From Vicinamibacterales bacterium (GTDB taxonomy: Bacteria; Acidobacteriota; Vicinamibacteria; Vicinamibacterales; UBA2999), in the NCBI GenBank assembly GCA_041394705.1, contig JAWKHS010000016.1, positions 83,832 through 147,831 on the forward strand: a stretch of DNA of 64,000 nucleotides, in the 5' to 3' direction. A program made the translations under genes and the position numbers. The notes under the pieces are model-generated. The model was not told where the DNA came from, made no database searches, and saw only the letters and a list, made by a program, of their open reading frames with translations. Of this stretch, positions 1 through 8,104 are shown piece by piece. The stretch's first letter is position 1; each line of letters opens with the position of its first letter.

Positions 1-93
1 TTCCGCTTCGACGACGAGGGACGGATCGTCGAGCACTGGGACGTCCTGCAGGTCGTCCCGGCGGACGCGCGGCACGCCAACGGCATGTTCTAG
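1..93 (+). CDS. NTF2/SnoaL-like protein, C-terminal end only
   Basis: The frame is open from the first base and ends in TAG. It encodes 30 residues that read FRFDDEGRIVEHWDVLQ and finish in NGMF. This tail (an acidic turn, EHWDVLQ, then NGMF) is typical of small SnoaL-like/NTF2-fold proteins, in which it forms the last beta strands of the cone-shaped pocket. No catalytic residue lies in the visible part, so the substrate cannot be told. The next gene starts 13 bases downstream, so the two may be cotranscribed. Confidence 0.6.
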   Translation, partial: FRFDDEGRIVEHWDVLQVVPADARHANGMF

Positions 94-106
94 CGGAGGC
101 ATCGGC

Positions 107-1132
107 GTGGTGGACGATTCCCTGACGGGCAGCCTCCGGCCGGCCGACGAGATGGCCCGCCTGCTGGGCGGCTTCCGCGTCACGCAGCTCCTGTTCACGG
201 CGGCGGCGCTCGGGGTCGCCGACGCGCTCGCGCGCGGCCCGAAGGACGTGGAAGCGCTGGCCCGCGAGGTGGGCGCGCATCCTGGGGCGCTCCACCGGAT
301 GCTCCGCGCCCTGGCCTCGCACGGCGTCTTCCTCGAGACCTCGCCGGGATGGTTCGCGTCCACGCCGCTGGCGGACGTGCTGCGCGACGACGTGCCGGGC
401 TCGCTGCGCCCCATGGCGCTCTCGTACGGACAGCCGTGGTGGTGGGACTCGTTCGGCCGGCTGCTCGACGCCGTCCGGACGGGCGAGGCCGCCTTCGACC
501 GGCTGCACGGTGAGCCCTTCTTCGCCTTTCTCGAGCGCCGGCCGGACGCCGCGGCGGTCTTCGACGCCAACATGGCCGCCATGACCGAGGGGGAGGCCGA
601 GGCCATCGTCGCCGCGTACCCGTTCGGCCAGGTGGACGCCGTCACCGATGTCGGCGGCGGCGGCGGCGCGCTCGTCGGCGCGCTGCTGGCGAGGTGGCCG
701 CACCTGCGCGTCAGCCTGCTGGACCGGGCAGCGGCCCTCGAAGGTGCGCGCGCCCGCGGGCTGACCGCACCACGATGCGTGCTCGTCGAGGGCGACTTCA
801 CCCGGTTCGTGCCGCCGGGCGCCGATGTCTATCTCCTGAAGGACGTCCTGCACGACTGGAACGACGAGCAGGCCGTGGCGATCCTTCGACGGTGCCGGAC
901 CGCGATGACCGGGGCCGCCAGGCTCCTCGTCGTGGAGCGCCTGATGCCGACGGGGAACGCGCCAGCCGCCGTCACCCACGTGGACATCACGATGCTGGTG
1001 CTCACGGGAGGCCGGGAGCGCACGCTCGAGGAGTACGCGTCCCTGCTGGAACAGGCCGACCTGGACCTGCTGCGCGCGATCGACACCCGCGCGGACCAGT
1101 CGATTCTCGAGGCGCGGATCAGCGCGACGTGA
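107..1132 (+). CDS. SAM-dependent O-methyltransferase (winged-helix dimerisation plus methyltransferase domain)
   Basis: A 341-residue protein with the layout of CrtF/TcmN-type small-molecule O-methyltransferases. Residues about 15-95 form a winged-helix dimerisation domain. The SAM-binding glycine loop is DVGGGGGALV at residues 181-190. The segment LKDVLHDWND around residue 249 carries the conserved His used as general base in this family, followed by the usual Asp-Glu. The start is GTG at 107, with GGAGG at 95-99; a second GTG directly follows. The substrate is probably a hydroxyl-bearing aromatic or isoprenoid metabolite, but nothing in the neighbourhood fixes it. It stands alone apart from the preceding NTF2-like gene. 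Confidence 0.85.
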   Translation: MVDDSLTGSLRPADEMARLLGGFRVTQLLFTAAALGVADALARGPKDVEALAREVGAHPGALHRMLRALASHGVFLETSPGWFASTPLADVLRDDVPGSLRPMALSYGQPWWWDSFGRLLDAVRTGEAAFDRLHGEPFFAFLERRPDAAAVFDANMAAMTEGEAEAIVAAYPFGQVDAVTDVGGGGGALVGALLARWPHLRVSLLDRAAALEGARARGLTAPRCVLVEGDFTRFVPPGADVYLLKDVLHDWNDEQAVAILRRCRTAMTGAARLLVVERLMPTGNAPAAVTHVDITMLVLTGGRERTLEEYASLLEQADLDLLRAIDTRADQSILEARISAT

Positions 1133-1181
1133 CGCTGTCTCCGGCTCGACTGATCCGGGCCGCCTGAAGAAGAATGCGGGG

Positions 1182-1640
1182 ATGACTGCCACGTCCGAGA
1201 GAAGCGTCCGTCTGCACCGCATCCTGAAGGCCCCGCCCGACCGCGTCTATCGCGCCTTCCTCGATCCCGAGGCCCTGGCGAAATGGCTGCCGCCGCATGG
1301 GTTCACCTGCAAGGTCCACCACCTGGAAGCGACGGTGGGTGGCACCTACCGGATGTCGTTCACGAACTTCACGACCGGCCACCGGCACTCGTTCGGCGGG
1401 ACGTTCGTGGAGCTGGTCCCCAACAGCCGGATCCGCCACACCGACACGTTCGACGACCCGAACCTGCCCGGCGAGATGGAGACCACCATCTCCGTGGAGC
1501 CGTCGGTGGTCGGGACCTCTCTGCACGTCGTCCAGGCCGGCATTCCGGAGCCCATCCCCCTGGACGCCTGCTATCTGGGCTGGCGGGAGTCGCTCGAGCT
1601 GCTCCAGCAACTGGTCGAACCCGAGATCCGCGAGGGCTGA
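1182..1640 (+). CDS. SRPBCC / AHSA1-family protein
   Basis: A 152-residue protein of the START/Bet v1-like AHSA1 family (COG3832). The N-terminus RLHRILKAPPDRVYRAF and the segment ALAKWLPPHGFTC are characteristic, as is GGTYRMSF in the first sheet. The C-terminal helix GWRESLELLQQLVE closes the hydrophobic cavity. Family members bind hydrophobic ligands or act as stress or toxic-metabolite proteins; no specific ligand can be named. It starts with ATG at 1182, 49 bases after the methyltransferase, and probably belongs to the same short transcription unit. No membrane segment or signal peptide is visible. Confidence 0.85.
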   Translation: MTATSERSVRLHRILKAPPDRVYRAFLDPEALAKWLPPHGFTCKVHHLEATVGGTYRMSFTNFTTGHRHSFGGTFVELVPNSRIRHTDTFDDPNLPGEMETTISVEPSVVGTSLHVVQAGIPEPIPLDACYLGWRESLELLQQLVEPEIREG

Positions 1641-1673
1641 CGCCGGCGCGCCGCCGATGATGGCGATCGAGAC

Positions 1674-2107
1674 ATGACGTCCGGCGGATTGTTCGCGGGG
1701 CGGACGCGGGTGCTCGGCGCGGCGGTGGTGCTCTGCGCGGCCGTGGTGAGGTCAGCGTCAACGAGCGCTGGGACTACTTCGCCCCCGGCACGTCCGCCTC
1801 CGAGCGCGAGGCCGCGATTGCCGAGGCCGTCCGCGTGGGCGGCGGGCCGCCCGGGGTGTCGGAACCATGGATCCGCCGCGCGTTCGCACCGAACCCGAGG
1901 CTGCGCGTCCACGTCGCCACGGGACGCTACGATGCCGGCCAGTGCCTGCAGATCGCCGAGACGGTGCGGCGCCTCGAGTCGCCGCTTCGAGAGGCCTACA
2001 CCACGGCCTGCTACGAGGGCGGCCACATGATGTACCTGGATGCCGCCGCCCGGGCGGCGTTCGCCGCCGACATCTCCAGGCTCCTCCGATCCCTTCAGGA
2101 GCGCTGA
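1674..2107 (+). pseudogene. Remnant of an S10-type serine carboxypeptidase
   Basis: An ATG at 1674 begins a signal-peptide-like stretch, MTSGGLFAGRTRVLGAAVVL. About 75 bases later the readable homology moves to another frame (GEVSVNERWDYFAPGTS from 1748) and runs to the stop at 2107. That part matches the C-terminal third of bacterial S10 peptidases: it keeps the Asp region (ATGRYDAGQ) and the His region (CYEGGHMMY) but lacks the whole segment with the nucleophilic Ser. In its own frame the only usable start is a GTG at 1835 without a good Shine-Dalgarno. The gene appears to have lost about two thirds of its length plus its frame. An intact S10 gene lies at 6622-8103. Confidence 0.7.
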
Positions 2108-2181
2108 GCGCGCGGCCGTCACCTGCTCGGAACCTCCGCGGGTATGCTCTACGAACCTCGTCCCCGGCAAGGAGGCACGGC

Positions 2182-2703
2182 ATGAAGAGCACGGTCCAAC
2201 GCCAGACCGTCGACCTGAGCGCATACCCCGATCTGGTCGTCATCTACCTCGGCATGCGGGTCAACGCCTGGCGTGGGCTGAAGAGCCTTCTGGGCCTGGG
2301 GCCCCAGATCGACGCGGCGGGCGAGGCGGGGCCCGACGGCCTGCTCCACTGGGAGCAGAACCTGGTCTTCGGCTTCTTCCCGCTGCACGTCGGGATGCGC
2401 TGGTATTGGCGCGACTACGCGTCGATGGAGGCCTGGACGCGCTCGGCGCCGCATCGCGAGTGGTGGAAGAAATTCCTGCGGGATTCGGGCGGCACCGGCT
2501 TCTGGCACGAGACGTACTGCATGCGCGGCGGCATCGAGGCCGTCTACGACGACATGCCCGGACCGATCGGGCTCGGGAAGTTCGCGCCGGTCGTGCCGGC
2601 ACGCGCACGCTCCTTCGACGCCCGGCGCCGGCTCAACCTGGAGGGCGAAGCGCCGCCGCCGCCCGAGGGCATGACCGAGCCCGAACTGCACGCCGGGGGG
2701 TGA
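2182..2703 (+). CDS. DUF4188-family protein (putative monooxygenase-like)
   Basis: A 173-residue protein matching the DUF4188 family, often annotated as monooxygenase-family protein. Recognisable blocks are YPDLVVIYLGMRVN near the N-terminus, HWEQNLVFGFFPLHVGMRWYW in the middle (a dimeric alpha-beta barrel type fold is likely) and SAPHREWWKKFL followed by GTGFWHETYCMRGG. The start ATG at 2182 follows a clear GGAGG at 2171-2175. The family's reaction has not been established, so no substrate is given. The C-terminus, from about residue 140, is Pro/Glu-rich and probably disordered. It converges on the cytochrome operon. Confidence 0.75.
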   Translation: MKSTVQRQTVDLSAYPDLVVIYLGMRVNAWRGLKSLLGLGPQIDAAGEAGPDGLLHWEQNLVFGFFPLHVGMRWYWRDYASMEAWTRSAPHREWWKKFLRDSGGTGFWHETYCMRGGIEAVYDDMPGPIGLGKFAPVVPARARSFDARRRLNLEGEAPPPPEGMTEPELHAGG

Positions 2704-2752
2704 GCGGCGCAGCGCCCACCTCTGCGGCCCTCCTCGTGGTGTCCGCCCTCGG

Positions 2753-4423
2753 CTACGGCGTCCTGGCCGACGCCGTCGTCACCACCACCGACGACTGCGC
2801 CGACATCGCCGTGTAGTAACTGACGAACCGCTTCGGCTCGGCCGCGTCGTATCGCTCCAGGTTGTGCGCCCAGCGGTAGCCGACGGACTGATAGCGCAGC
2901 TCCACGTCCACGGTGAAGGGGCCGGCGCCCGCGCCGACGGGCACCTCGTATCGGACGCGGTCGCCCGAGGCGCCGAAGTCGGGATCGCGCAGCGCCTCGC
3001 CGTGGACGGCGATGTCGGGGTCCGCCGTGGCCTTGTCGAAGCCCCGGGGCAGCAGGCGGTTGTCCTTCAGGTACTGCGTCGCCGTGACGAGGCCCGTCGT
3101 CGGAACGCCCTTGGTGTCGCCCAGGATGGGCTCGTAGATCTGCACCTCGTCTGGCCGGCGGATGGTCTGGTAGTGCGGCTCGAACCGCAGCGGGTCGATG
3201 TCCGCGTCGTTGCCGGCGATGGCGCCCGACGCCTCCACCGCCCCGGACTCGAACACCGTTCGACCCGCGGCGTCGCGCACGGCGACGTGCAGCCAGGTAC
3301 GGCGGGCCGGGTAGCCTGTCGGGAATTTGTGGCCCGTGGCGTTCCTGACGTCCACGTCGAACGCCAGCGTCTCCCCCGCCCGCTCGGGTGCCGAGACGGC
3401 CAGGGTCGCCGTGTCGTGTTCGAGCTGCCGCATCGTGGCACCGGCCGTGGCGTCGAGCTCCCCGGGCAGCGCCTCGACGCCGAGTTCCGAGCGGTAGCGG
3501 TTGAACACGTGAAGCATGAAGGCGTTGCCGCCCACGAACACGTGCCGGTTGAGCGTGTCGCGTTCGTCGCCCAGGACCGAGGCGATCCGTACCGGTCCGG
3601 ACACCGCCGGCATGTGACACGACTGGCAGCTTCGCTGCTCCGAAGGGAAGGCGCTGTGCTCCCACTCCTGGTAGTTCATCTGCTCGGGCAGGCGGCCGAT
3701 CACCTCGCCGCCGGGTCCGAACGCCTCGGTGATGAGCGTGTGGCACGAGGCGCAGAAGGTGGACTCCCGGATGTGCGGGCCCTCCGCCTGTTCGTATCCG
3801 GTCACGCTCCGCATGATCGTCTTGCGGCCCGCGTCCACCTGGTACGGCCCGTAGATGATGCGCGAGGCGCCCGGCGGGATGGGCTTCACCACGAACTGCG
3901 AGTTGTAGCTCTCGGGCGTGCCGAGCCGATCGGACGCGATCTGGTGGCAGAGCGAACACGAGATGCTGTCGGCCGCCAGGCGGTGCAGCTCGGACCCGTC
4001 GCCGTTGACGATCGGCAGGTGGTCGAACACCGGGTTCGGCGTGCCGCCGGCCGCGGCCGAGATCCGCTGGGACATCGGCATGTGACAGGCGCCGCACTCG
4101 TTCTGGATGTCGGTGGAGCGCGTGGGGTGGTCGATCGTCTCTCGCCGGACGCTCGCCTGCCAGTAGGGGTCCCGCGCCGAGTTGGCCATCATCGTGGAGC
4201 GCCAGGACGCACCGATCGACACATCCTCGCCCGAGGGCGTCACGAGGTTGTTGTGGCAGGCCACGCAGTTCTCGGAGTGCGTGAAGAGCGACGTGTCCAG
4301 GGCGGCGTGGCCGCGCGCGGCGGCCGTCTGTTCGCTGGCGCGCGGCGCCGCGAGGAAGAGCGAGCAGAGCCATGCGGCCGAGACCGCGGGCAGCAGGGTG
4401 CGGAGGCGCAGCGGATGACGCAT
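2753..4423 (-). CDS. Pentaheme c-type cytochrome, exported
   Basis: A 556-residue protein with an N-terminal signal peptide (hydrophobic to about residue 25, then APRASEQ). Five CxxCH haem sites are seen: CVACH (53-57), CGACH, CSLCH, CASCH and CQSCH, all in the first half and spaced like the cytochrome c554/NapC-nitrite-reductase type. The second half has no haem motif and is rich in beta strands (segments such as ATGHKFPTGYPARRTW), resembling an Ig-like or dehydrogenase-associated domain. It begins only 4 bases after the stop of the cytochrome-barrel fusion gene, so the two are almost certainly cotranscribed. The likely role is moving electrons between periplasm and outer membrane; no enzymatic activity can be assigned. 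Confidence 0.8.
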   Translation of the reverse strand: MRHPLRLRTLLPAVSAAWLCSLFLAAPRASEQTAAARGHAALDTSLFTHSENCVACHNNLVTPSGEDVSIGASWRSTMMANSARDPYWQASVRRETIDHPTRSTDIQNECGACHMPMSQRISAAAGGTPNPVFDHLPIVNGDGSELHRLAADSISCSLCHQIASDRLGTPESYNSQFVVKPIPPGASRIIYGPYQVDAGRKTIMRSVTGYEQAEGPHIRESTFCASCHTLITEAFGPGGEVIGRLPEQMNYQEWEHSAFPSEQRSCQSCHMPAVSGPVRIASVLGDERDTLNRHVFVGGNAFMLHVFNRYRSELGVEALPGELDATAGATMRQLEHDTATLAVSAPERAGETLAFDVDVRNATGHKFPTGYPARRTWLHVAVRDAAGRTVFESGAVEASGAIAGNDADIDPLRFEPHYQTIRRPDEVQIYEPILGDTKGVPTTGLVTATQYLKDNRLLPRGFDKATADPDIAVHGEALRDPDFGASGDRVRYEVPVGAGAGPFTVDVELRYQSVGYRWAHNLERYDAAEPKRFVSYYTAMSAQSSVVVTTASARTP

Positions 4424-4427
4424 GGCG

Positions 4428-5603
4428 CTACTTCCAGAACTGGGTCAGTCCGCCGTCGAACCAGTCCCAGAGGAAATAGGTGAGGAACTGCGGCTTGCGA
4501 TCCTGGCGCTCGTTGAGCGGCACCCGCACGCCGACGCTCAGCAGGATGTGCTGCAGCTTGCTGAGCGAGACCTGCATCTGCGGCACGACGTCCCACTCCA
4601 CGTCCCCGCCCTTCGGCTTGGCCGCCAGCACCTCCGCCATGGGCGACCAGGCGCGGCCCCGGCCGCCATCCCCGGCAAACGTGTACCCGAGGGCCGTCCG
4701 CACGAAGCCCTCGTTGGTCCCGCGATGGTGATCGGTGGGCACCTCGTAGCCCGTGTGGAGCTGGAGGAACCCGTTCTGCCCCAGAATCTGTCCCCACATG
4801 GCGAAAGGCTCGACGATGGTGTAGCCGTTGCCGAGGCCGAGCGATTCCTTCCCCGTCGGCAGCGTGACCGCCGTGCCGGCCGCGAAGATGCTGCCGTGGT
4901 CCACGCTCGCGTAGAACGTGCGCCTCACCGCGACCTCCACGTCGCCGATTCCCCGGTTCCAGCCGCCGCCCGAATCCCCCTGCGCGGCCCCGAACGGCAC
5001 CATCACCTCGTACTGGCCGCGCGCGCCGATGCGGTGCTCGTAGACGAGCTCGTTCTCGATGGCCTTGGCTCCCGAGCCGGTGACGCCCGCGGTCCAGACC
5101 GTTTCGTTCTCGGGAAACGCCTTCTCGGTGAAGAAGGCGCGCGGCAGGTTCAGGTCGCCCCGGGGCCAGGCCGAGTCGGCGCAGAAGTGCCACAGGTAGC
5201 GGATGGCCGCCTCCAGCTGGTCCGCGGAGAGCGCGTCGCCGAACGCGGGCATGTGCCGATCGAGGCCGCGGACCGGACCGCCGCTGTGCGCGACGGCCAC
5301 CCAGTCGGCCATCGGCTCCACGGTGTTGGTCGGGCAGTCCGTGAAGTCCGGGAAGTCGTGCCCGTCCGGCAGCGGCAGATGGAAGCCGACCACGCTCTCG
5401 GGCGAGCCCCGTCCGTCCAGCCCGTGGCAGGTGGCGCAGGCCCGCTGGAAGATCTGCTCGCCGGTCGCGCCGGGCGGCAGGGCCTTGGCGAGCGAGGTGG
5501 GCGGGGTCGTGGGGTCCTGGGCGGCCAGCAGGCGCGCCGTCAGCGCACCGGCGTACACCGCGGTGGCCACGGCCAGGAGGAAGGAGCGTCGGGCAGCAGA
5601 CAT
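4428..5603 (-). CDS. Class I cytochrome c fused to an outer-membrane beta-barrel
   Basis: A 391-residue protein taken from the ATG at 5603, which gives a clean signal peptide (RRSFLLAVATAVYAGALTA). Residues about 40-140 are a full monohaem cytochrome c domain: CATCH at 56-60 and a plausible Met ligand in RHMPAFGD (M118). From about residue 150 to the end the sequence alternates polar and hydrophobic residues with frequent aromatic and Gly positions and ends in FWK, as in outer-membrane transporters of the MetA-pathway/porin type. A cytochrome joined to a barrel recalls the Cyc2 porin-cytochrome iron oxidases, but here the haem domain is complete rather than minimal. The pentaheme gene follows directly. 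Upstream ORF extension to 6026 is antisense noise. Confidence 0.72.
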   Translation of the reverse strand: MSAARRSFLLAVATAVYAGALTARLLAAQDPTTPPTSLAKALPPGATGEQIFQRACATCHGLDGRGSPESVVGFHLPLPDGHDFPDFTDCPTNTVEPMADWVAVAHSGGPVRGLDRHMPAFGDALSADQLEAAIRYLWHFCADSAWPRGDLNLPRAFFTEKAFPENETVWTAGVTGSGAKAIENELVYEHRIGARGQYEVMVPFGAAQGDSGGGWNRGIGDVEVAVRRTFYASVDHGSIFAAGTAVTLPTGKESLGLGNGYTIVEPFAMWGQILGQNGFLQLHTGYEVPTDHHRGTNEGFVRTALGYTFAGDGGRGRAWSPMAEVLAAKPKGGDVEWDVVPQMQVSLSKLQHILLSVGVRVPLNERQDRKPQFLTYFLWDWFDGGLTQFWK

Positions 5604-5643
5604 CGGGCCGCACGATACACGACGGGCGCCGTCGTCCCGAAGC

Positions 5644-5660
5644 CTGAGACCGTGTCTCAG
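5644..5660. promoter_or_regulatory. Perfect inverted repeat, candidate operator
   Basis: CTGAGAC, a 3-base spacer CGT, then GTCTCAG form an exact 7-bp dyad centred 49 bases upstream of the cytochrome-barrel start codon. It lies in the 238-base divergent region between the cytochrome operon and the MACC-repeat gene. It is too short, and lacks a T tract, to be a terminator. Its place suits a repressor or activator site, but no regulator gene is adjacent. Confidence 0.4.
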
Positions 5661-5841
5661 TTCGTCACGGCGCGCCGACGGGCGCCTGCGCCGCGCGCGG
5701 GCGCGGAATTCCCCGCCTTCCGGGCCCCGGCACCGGCGCGGTTTCGGGCCCGTGAGCGCGCGTCGGCGAGTTCCGCGAGATCCCCAACGAAGGCCGCGGC
5801 ACGAGTTTCGCTGTGCATCGCGGCATCTGCGGAGAACGACC

Positions 5842-6534
5842 ATGAGGATGTTCGCACTCGGTCTCGCCGTGACGGCGGCATTGATGGTGACAGCGGTGAA
5901 CGCCCACGGGCAGATGGCTGCCGGGGACCATGCCGCGCACAAAAGCCAGCCAGCCCAGGCCGCGTCGATGGCGTGTTGCACGGGCGGACACGAGACGCAT
6001 GGCGCTCCATCCGCGGCAGCTCCCATGGCCTGTTGCGATCACGGCACGGCGGCCCAGGCCGCTCCCATGGCCTGCTGCGACCACGGCACGGCGGCTCAGG
6101 CCGCCTCCATGGCCTGCTGCCAGGACCACACGACGCCGAAGGTCGCCCAGGCCATGGCGTGCTGCGCCATGGACACGACGAACGATCCGACGATCGCGGC
6201 AGCCGGTCTCGGGCTCGGCACCCCGCTGCCCGTGAAGCTGATGGAGGTGAACTTCCGGGAGCCCGTGCTGGTGGGCGGCAAGGTGCTGATGGGGTGGTAC
6301 TACATCGAGCACGACGACGACCGCATGGCGCGCGGCGAGCCCTGCACGTACATCTACGACCTGAAGGCACTTCGCGAGCCGGTCGTCACGTTCCACTGCA
6401 CCCACCTGGAGCGCGGTCCCGCGCCCACGGCGACCATCGTACTTACCCCCACCGTCAATCCCGCGATCAAGGCGCTGGCAGAGTTCCAGTTCTCGAACGA
6501 CACCGCGTCGCACGGCGTGCCGGCCGTGCGCTGA
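5842..6534 (+). CDS. Exported protein with five MACC motifs, probable metal-binding
   Basis: A 230-residue protein with ATG at 5842 and GGAG about 8 bases before it. A signal peptide covers residues 1-24. Residues about 30-115 hold five MACC motifs, mostly followed by His/Asp (MACCDHGTAAQAA twice), separated by Ala/Gln/Pro linkers; the two central units are near-identical at the DNA level. Paired Cys with nearby His and Met suggest copper or another soft metal. The C-terminal domain (about 120-230), with GWYYIEHDDDRMARGEPCTY and TFHCTHLERGP, is not one I recognise. It is divergent from the outer-membrane cytochrome operon, so a link to metal or electron handling is possible but inferred. Confidence 0.65.
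   Translation: MRMFALGLAVTAALMVTAVNAHGQMAAGDHAAHKSQPAQAASMACCTGGHETHGAPSAAAPMACCDHGTAAQAAPMACCDHGTAAQAASMACCQDHTTPKVAQAMACCAMDTTNDPTIAAAGLGLGTPLPVKLMEVNFREPVLVGGKVLMGWYYIEHDDDRMARGEPCTYIYDLKALREPVVTFHCTHLERGPAPTATIVLTPTVNPAIKALAEFQFSNDTASHGVPAVR
6019..6120 (+). repeat. 42-bp tandem repeat encoding MACC units
   Basis: Two adjacent 42-base units (6019-6060 and 6061-6102) differ at only a few positions, and a third partial unit follows. Each encodes APMACCDHGTAAQA. The in-frame, near-identical copies show recent duplication or gene conversion inside the metal-binding region. Confidence 0.8.
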
Positions 6535-6558
6535 TCGTCTCTCCTGGGACCGGCACGG

Positions 6559-6596
6559 CGGCGGCGGATCACTCGATCCGCCGCCGTTCGTCTTTT
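6559..6596 (+). terminator. Rho-independent terminator
   Basis: A 12-bp perfect stem (CGGCGGCGGATC at 6559-6570 pairing with 6575-6586) with loop ACTC is followed by TTCGTCTTTT. It lies 25 bases after the stop of the MACC-repeat gene and before the convergent S10 peptidase. The T tract favours the plus direction. Confidence 0.8.
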
Positions 6597-6621
6597 CAGT
6601 CGGGATGTCCGGCGTGGCCGG

Positions 6622-8103
6622 TCATCGCGCGGTGACGAACCGCGCCACCGCGCCCGTGAAGCGCTGCAACGCGGCATCGCCGTCGTACGGCATGTGACCG
6701 GTGGGGGCCGCCAGCGTGGTCACGCGCGCGGGCGGGATGCCGGCGCGGTCCAACAGGTAGCGGCCGCTCGCGAGCGGTGTCGTCAGGTCGTACAGGCCCG
6801 CCACCCAGAAGACCCGCATGCGGGACTCGCGCCGCATCGCCGCGCCTACCAGGCCCAGCGGATCCTGCAGGGCCTCCGGTCGATCCATGTGCCAGCGGCC
6901 GTTCACCTCGAGGTTCAGCGGCACGTACGGGGACTCGGAGGCGACGCCGAGCTCCCGGGTGAAGTAGAGGTGCGGGGTGGGGCGCGTGAAGGGCCGGGCG
7001 CCCGGCATCGACGGGTCGTCGTACGGCGGCGTCTTTCGGGCGAACTCGGCGAGCGGACCCGTCACGCGCGTGTCGAGCTGACCCGTCCGAAGGCCGCGCG
7101 ACGCCAGGAGGGTCTTCATGAACGTGTCGCGGTCCACGGCGAGTCCGGCATCGCGCAGGATCGCGGCGGGCAGGCCGATGCGGGCGGACAGCTCGTCGGC
7201 GACGCGGGCGGTCTCGACGGTCGTCCGCGACGCTCCCAGCTTCAGGGCCGCCAGATAGCGGCCACGGGCAAAGGCCACGGCATCGTCGAAGATGGCGTGC
7301 GGCGTCCTGCCCCGCGGATCGACCATCCCGTGGAACGCGGCCGTGACGGCGTACGTGGGCACGAGCATCGCCTGCGCCTCGTCGGGATCGACGGGCCCGC
7401 CGGTCACCGACAGCAGCAGGACGCCGTCGAAGCGCAACCCGGGGTGCGCGTCCACCATCTGGGCCACCCGCGTGGTCCCGTAGCTCTCGCCGCAGAGAAA
7501 GCGGGGGGAGGCCTCGCGGCCGTGCGCCTCGAGCCACGCCTGGATGGCCTGCGCCACCGACGCGGCATCGCCGGTCACCGTCCAGAACGGGTCGCCGGTG
7601 GCCTCGGGCAGCGGCCTCGAGAATCCCGTGCCCACGGGGTCGACGAAGACCAGGTCGGCGACGTCCAGGGGACTGAACGGGTTGTCCACCATGACGCGCT
7701 CGCCACCGGCGTCGATGGCATACCGCCGAGGCCCGAGCGCGCTCAGGTGCAGGGGCGACGACGAGGCGCCAGGGCCGCCGTTGAAGGCGAAGATCACCGG
7801 GCGTCGCACGCGGTCCGGCACCCCCGCCGCCTCGTAGCTCGTGACGACCACGGTGGCCGTTGGCGGTCCGCTTCCGGCCGACACGCGCACCTCGTCCACC
7901 GTCGCCTCGTACACCACGGCCCGGCCTCGGAACGTGCCCTGATGCGTCGTCCGGGCGAGGGACCGCACCGTGGACGGCTCCGCGGCCGGCGCCTCCGGCC
8001 GTCCGTCGTTCCGGCCCACTGCGGTGCGGGCGCCGAGCGGCGTGGCCAGGCCCAACACCAGCAGCAGGGCGGCAAGGCGGCGGGCGAGGGCGCGGCAGGC
8101 CAC
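6622..8103 (-). CDS. S10-family serine carboxypeptidase-like protein, exported
   Basis: A 493-residue alpha/beta-hydrolase of peptidase family S10. The signal peptide is residues 1-26. The oxyanion segment VIFAFNGGPGASSSPLHL and the nucleophile motif FLCGESYGTTR are clear; the Asp lies in VAGLYDLTTP and the His in APTGHMPYDGD near the C-terminus, so the triad is complete. It would remove C-terminal residues from peptides in the periplasm or outside the cell. Its start at 8103 follows the symporter stop by one base, suggesting coupled expression of a peptidase and an uptake carrier, possibly for released amino acids. A degenerate relative lies at 1674-2107. Confidence 0.9.
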   Translation of the reverse strand: MACRALARRLAALLLVLGLATPLGARTAVGRNDGRPEAPAAEPSTVRSLARTTHQGTFRGRAVVYEATVDEVRVSAGSGPPTATVVVTSYEAAGVPDRVRRPVIFAFNGGPGASSSPLHLSALGPRRYAIDAGGERVMVDNPFSPLDVADLVFVDPVGTGFSRPLPEATGDPFWTVTGDAASVAQAIQAWLEAHGREASPRFLCGESYGTTRVAQMVDAHPGLRFDGVLLLSVTGGPVDPDEAQAMLVPTYAVTAAFHGMVDPRGRTPHAIFDDAVAFARGRYLAALKLGASRTTVETARVADELSARIGLPAAILRDAGLAVDRDTFMKTLLASRGLRTGQLDTRVTGPLAEFARKTPPYDDPSMPGARPFTRPTPHLYFTRELGVASESPYVPLNLEVNGRWHMDRPEALQDPLGLVGAAMRRESRMRVFWVAGLYDLTTPLASGRYLLDRAGIPPARVTTLAAPTGHMPYDGDAALQRFTGAVARFVTAR

Positions 8104-8104
8104 G

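Noticed and set aside
4422..6635. A 737-codon plus-strand frame
   Set aside because: It is antisense to the cytochrome-barrel gene and out of frame with the MACC-repeat gene; no domain or codon signal supports it.
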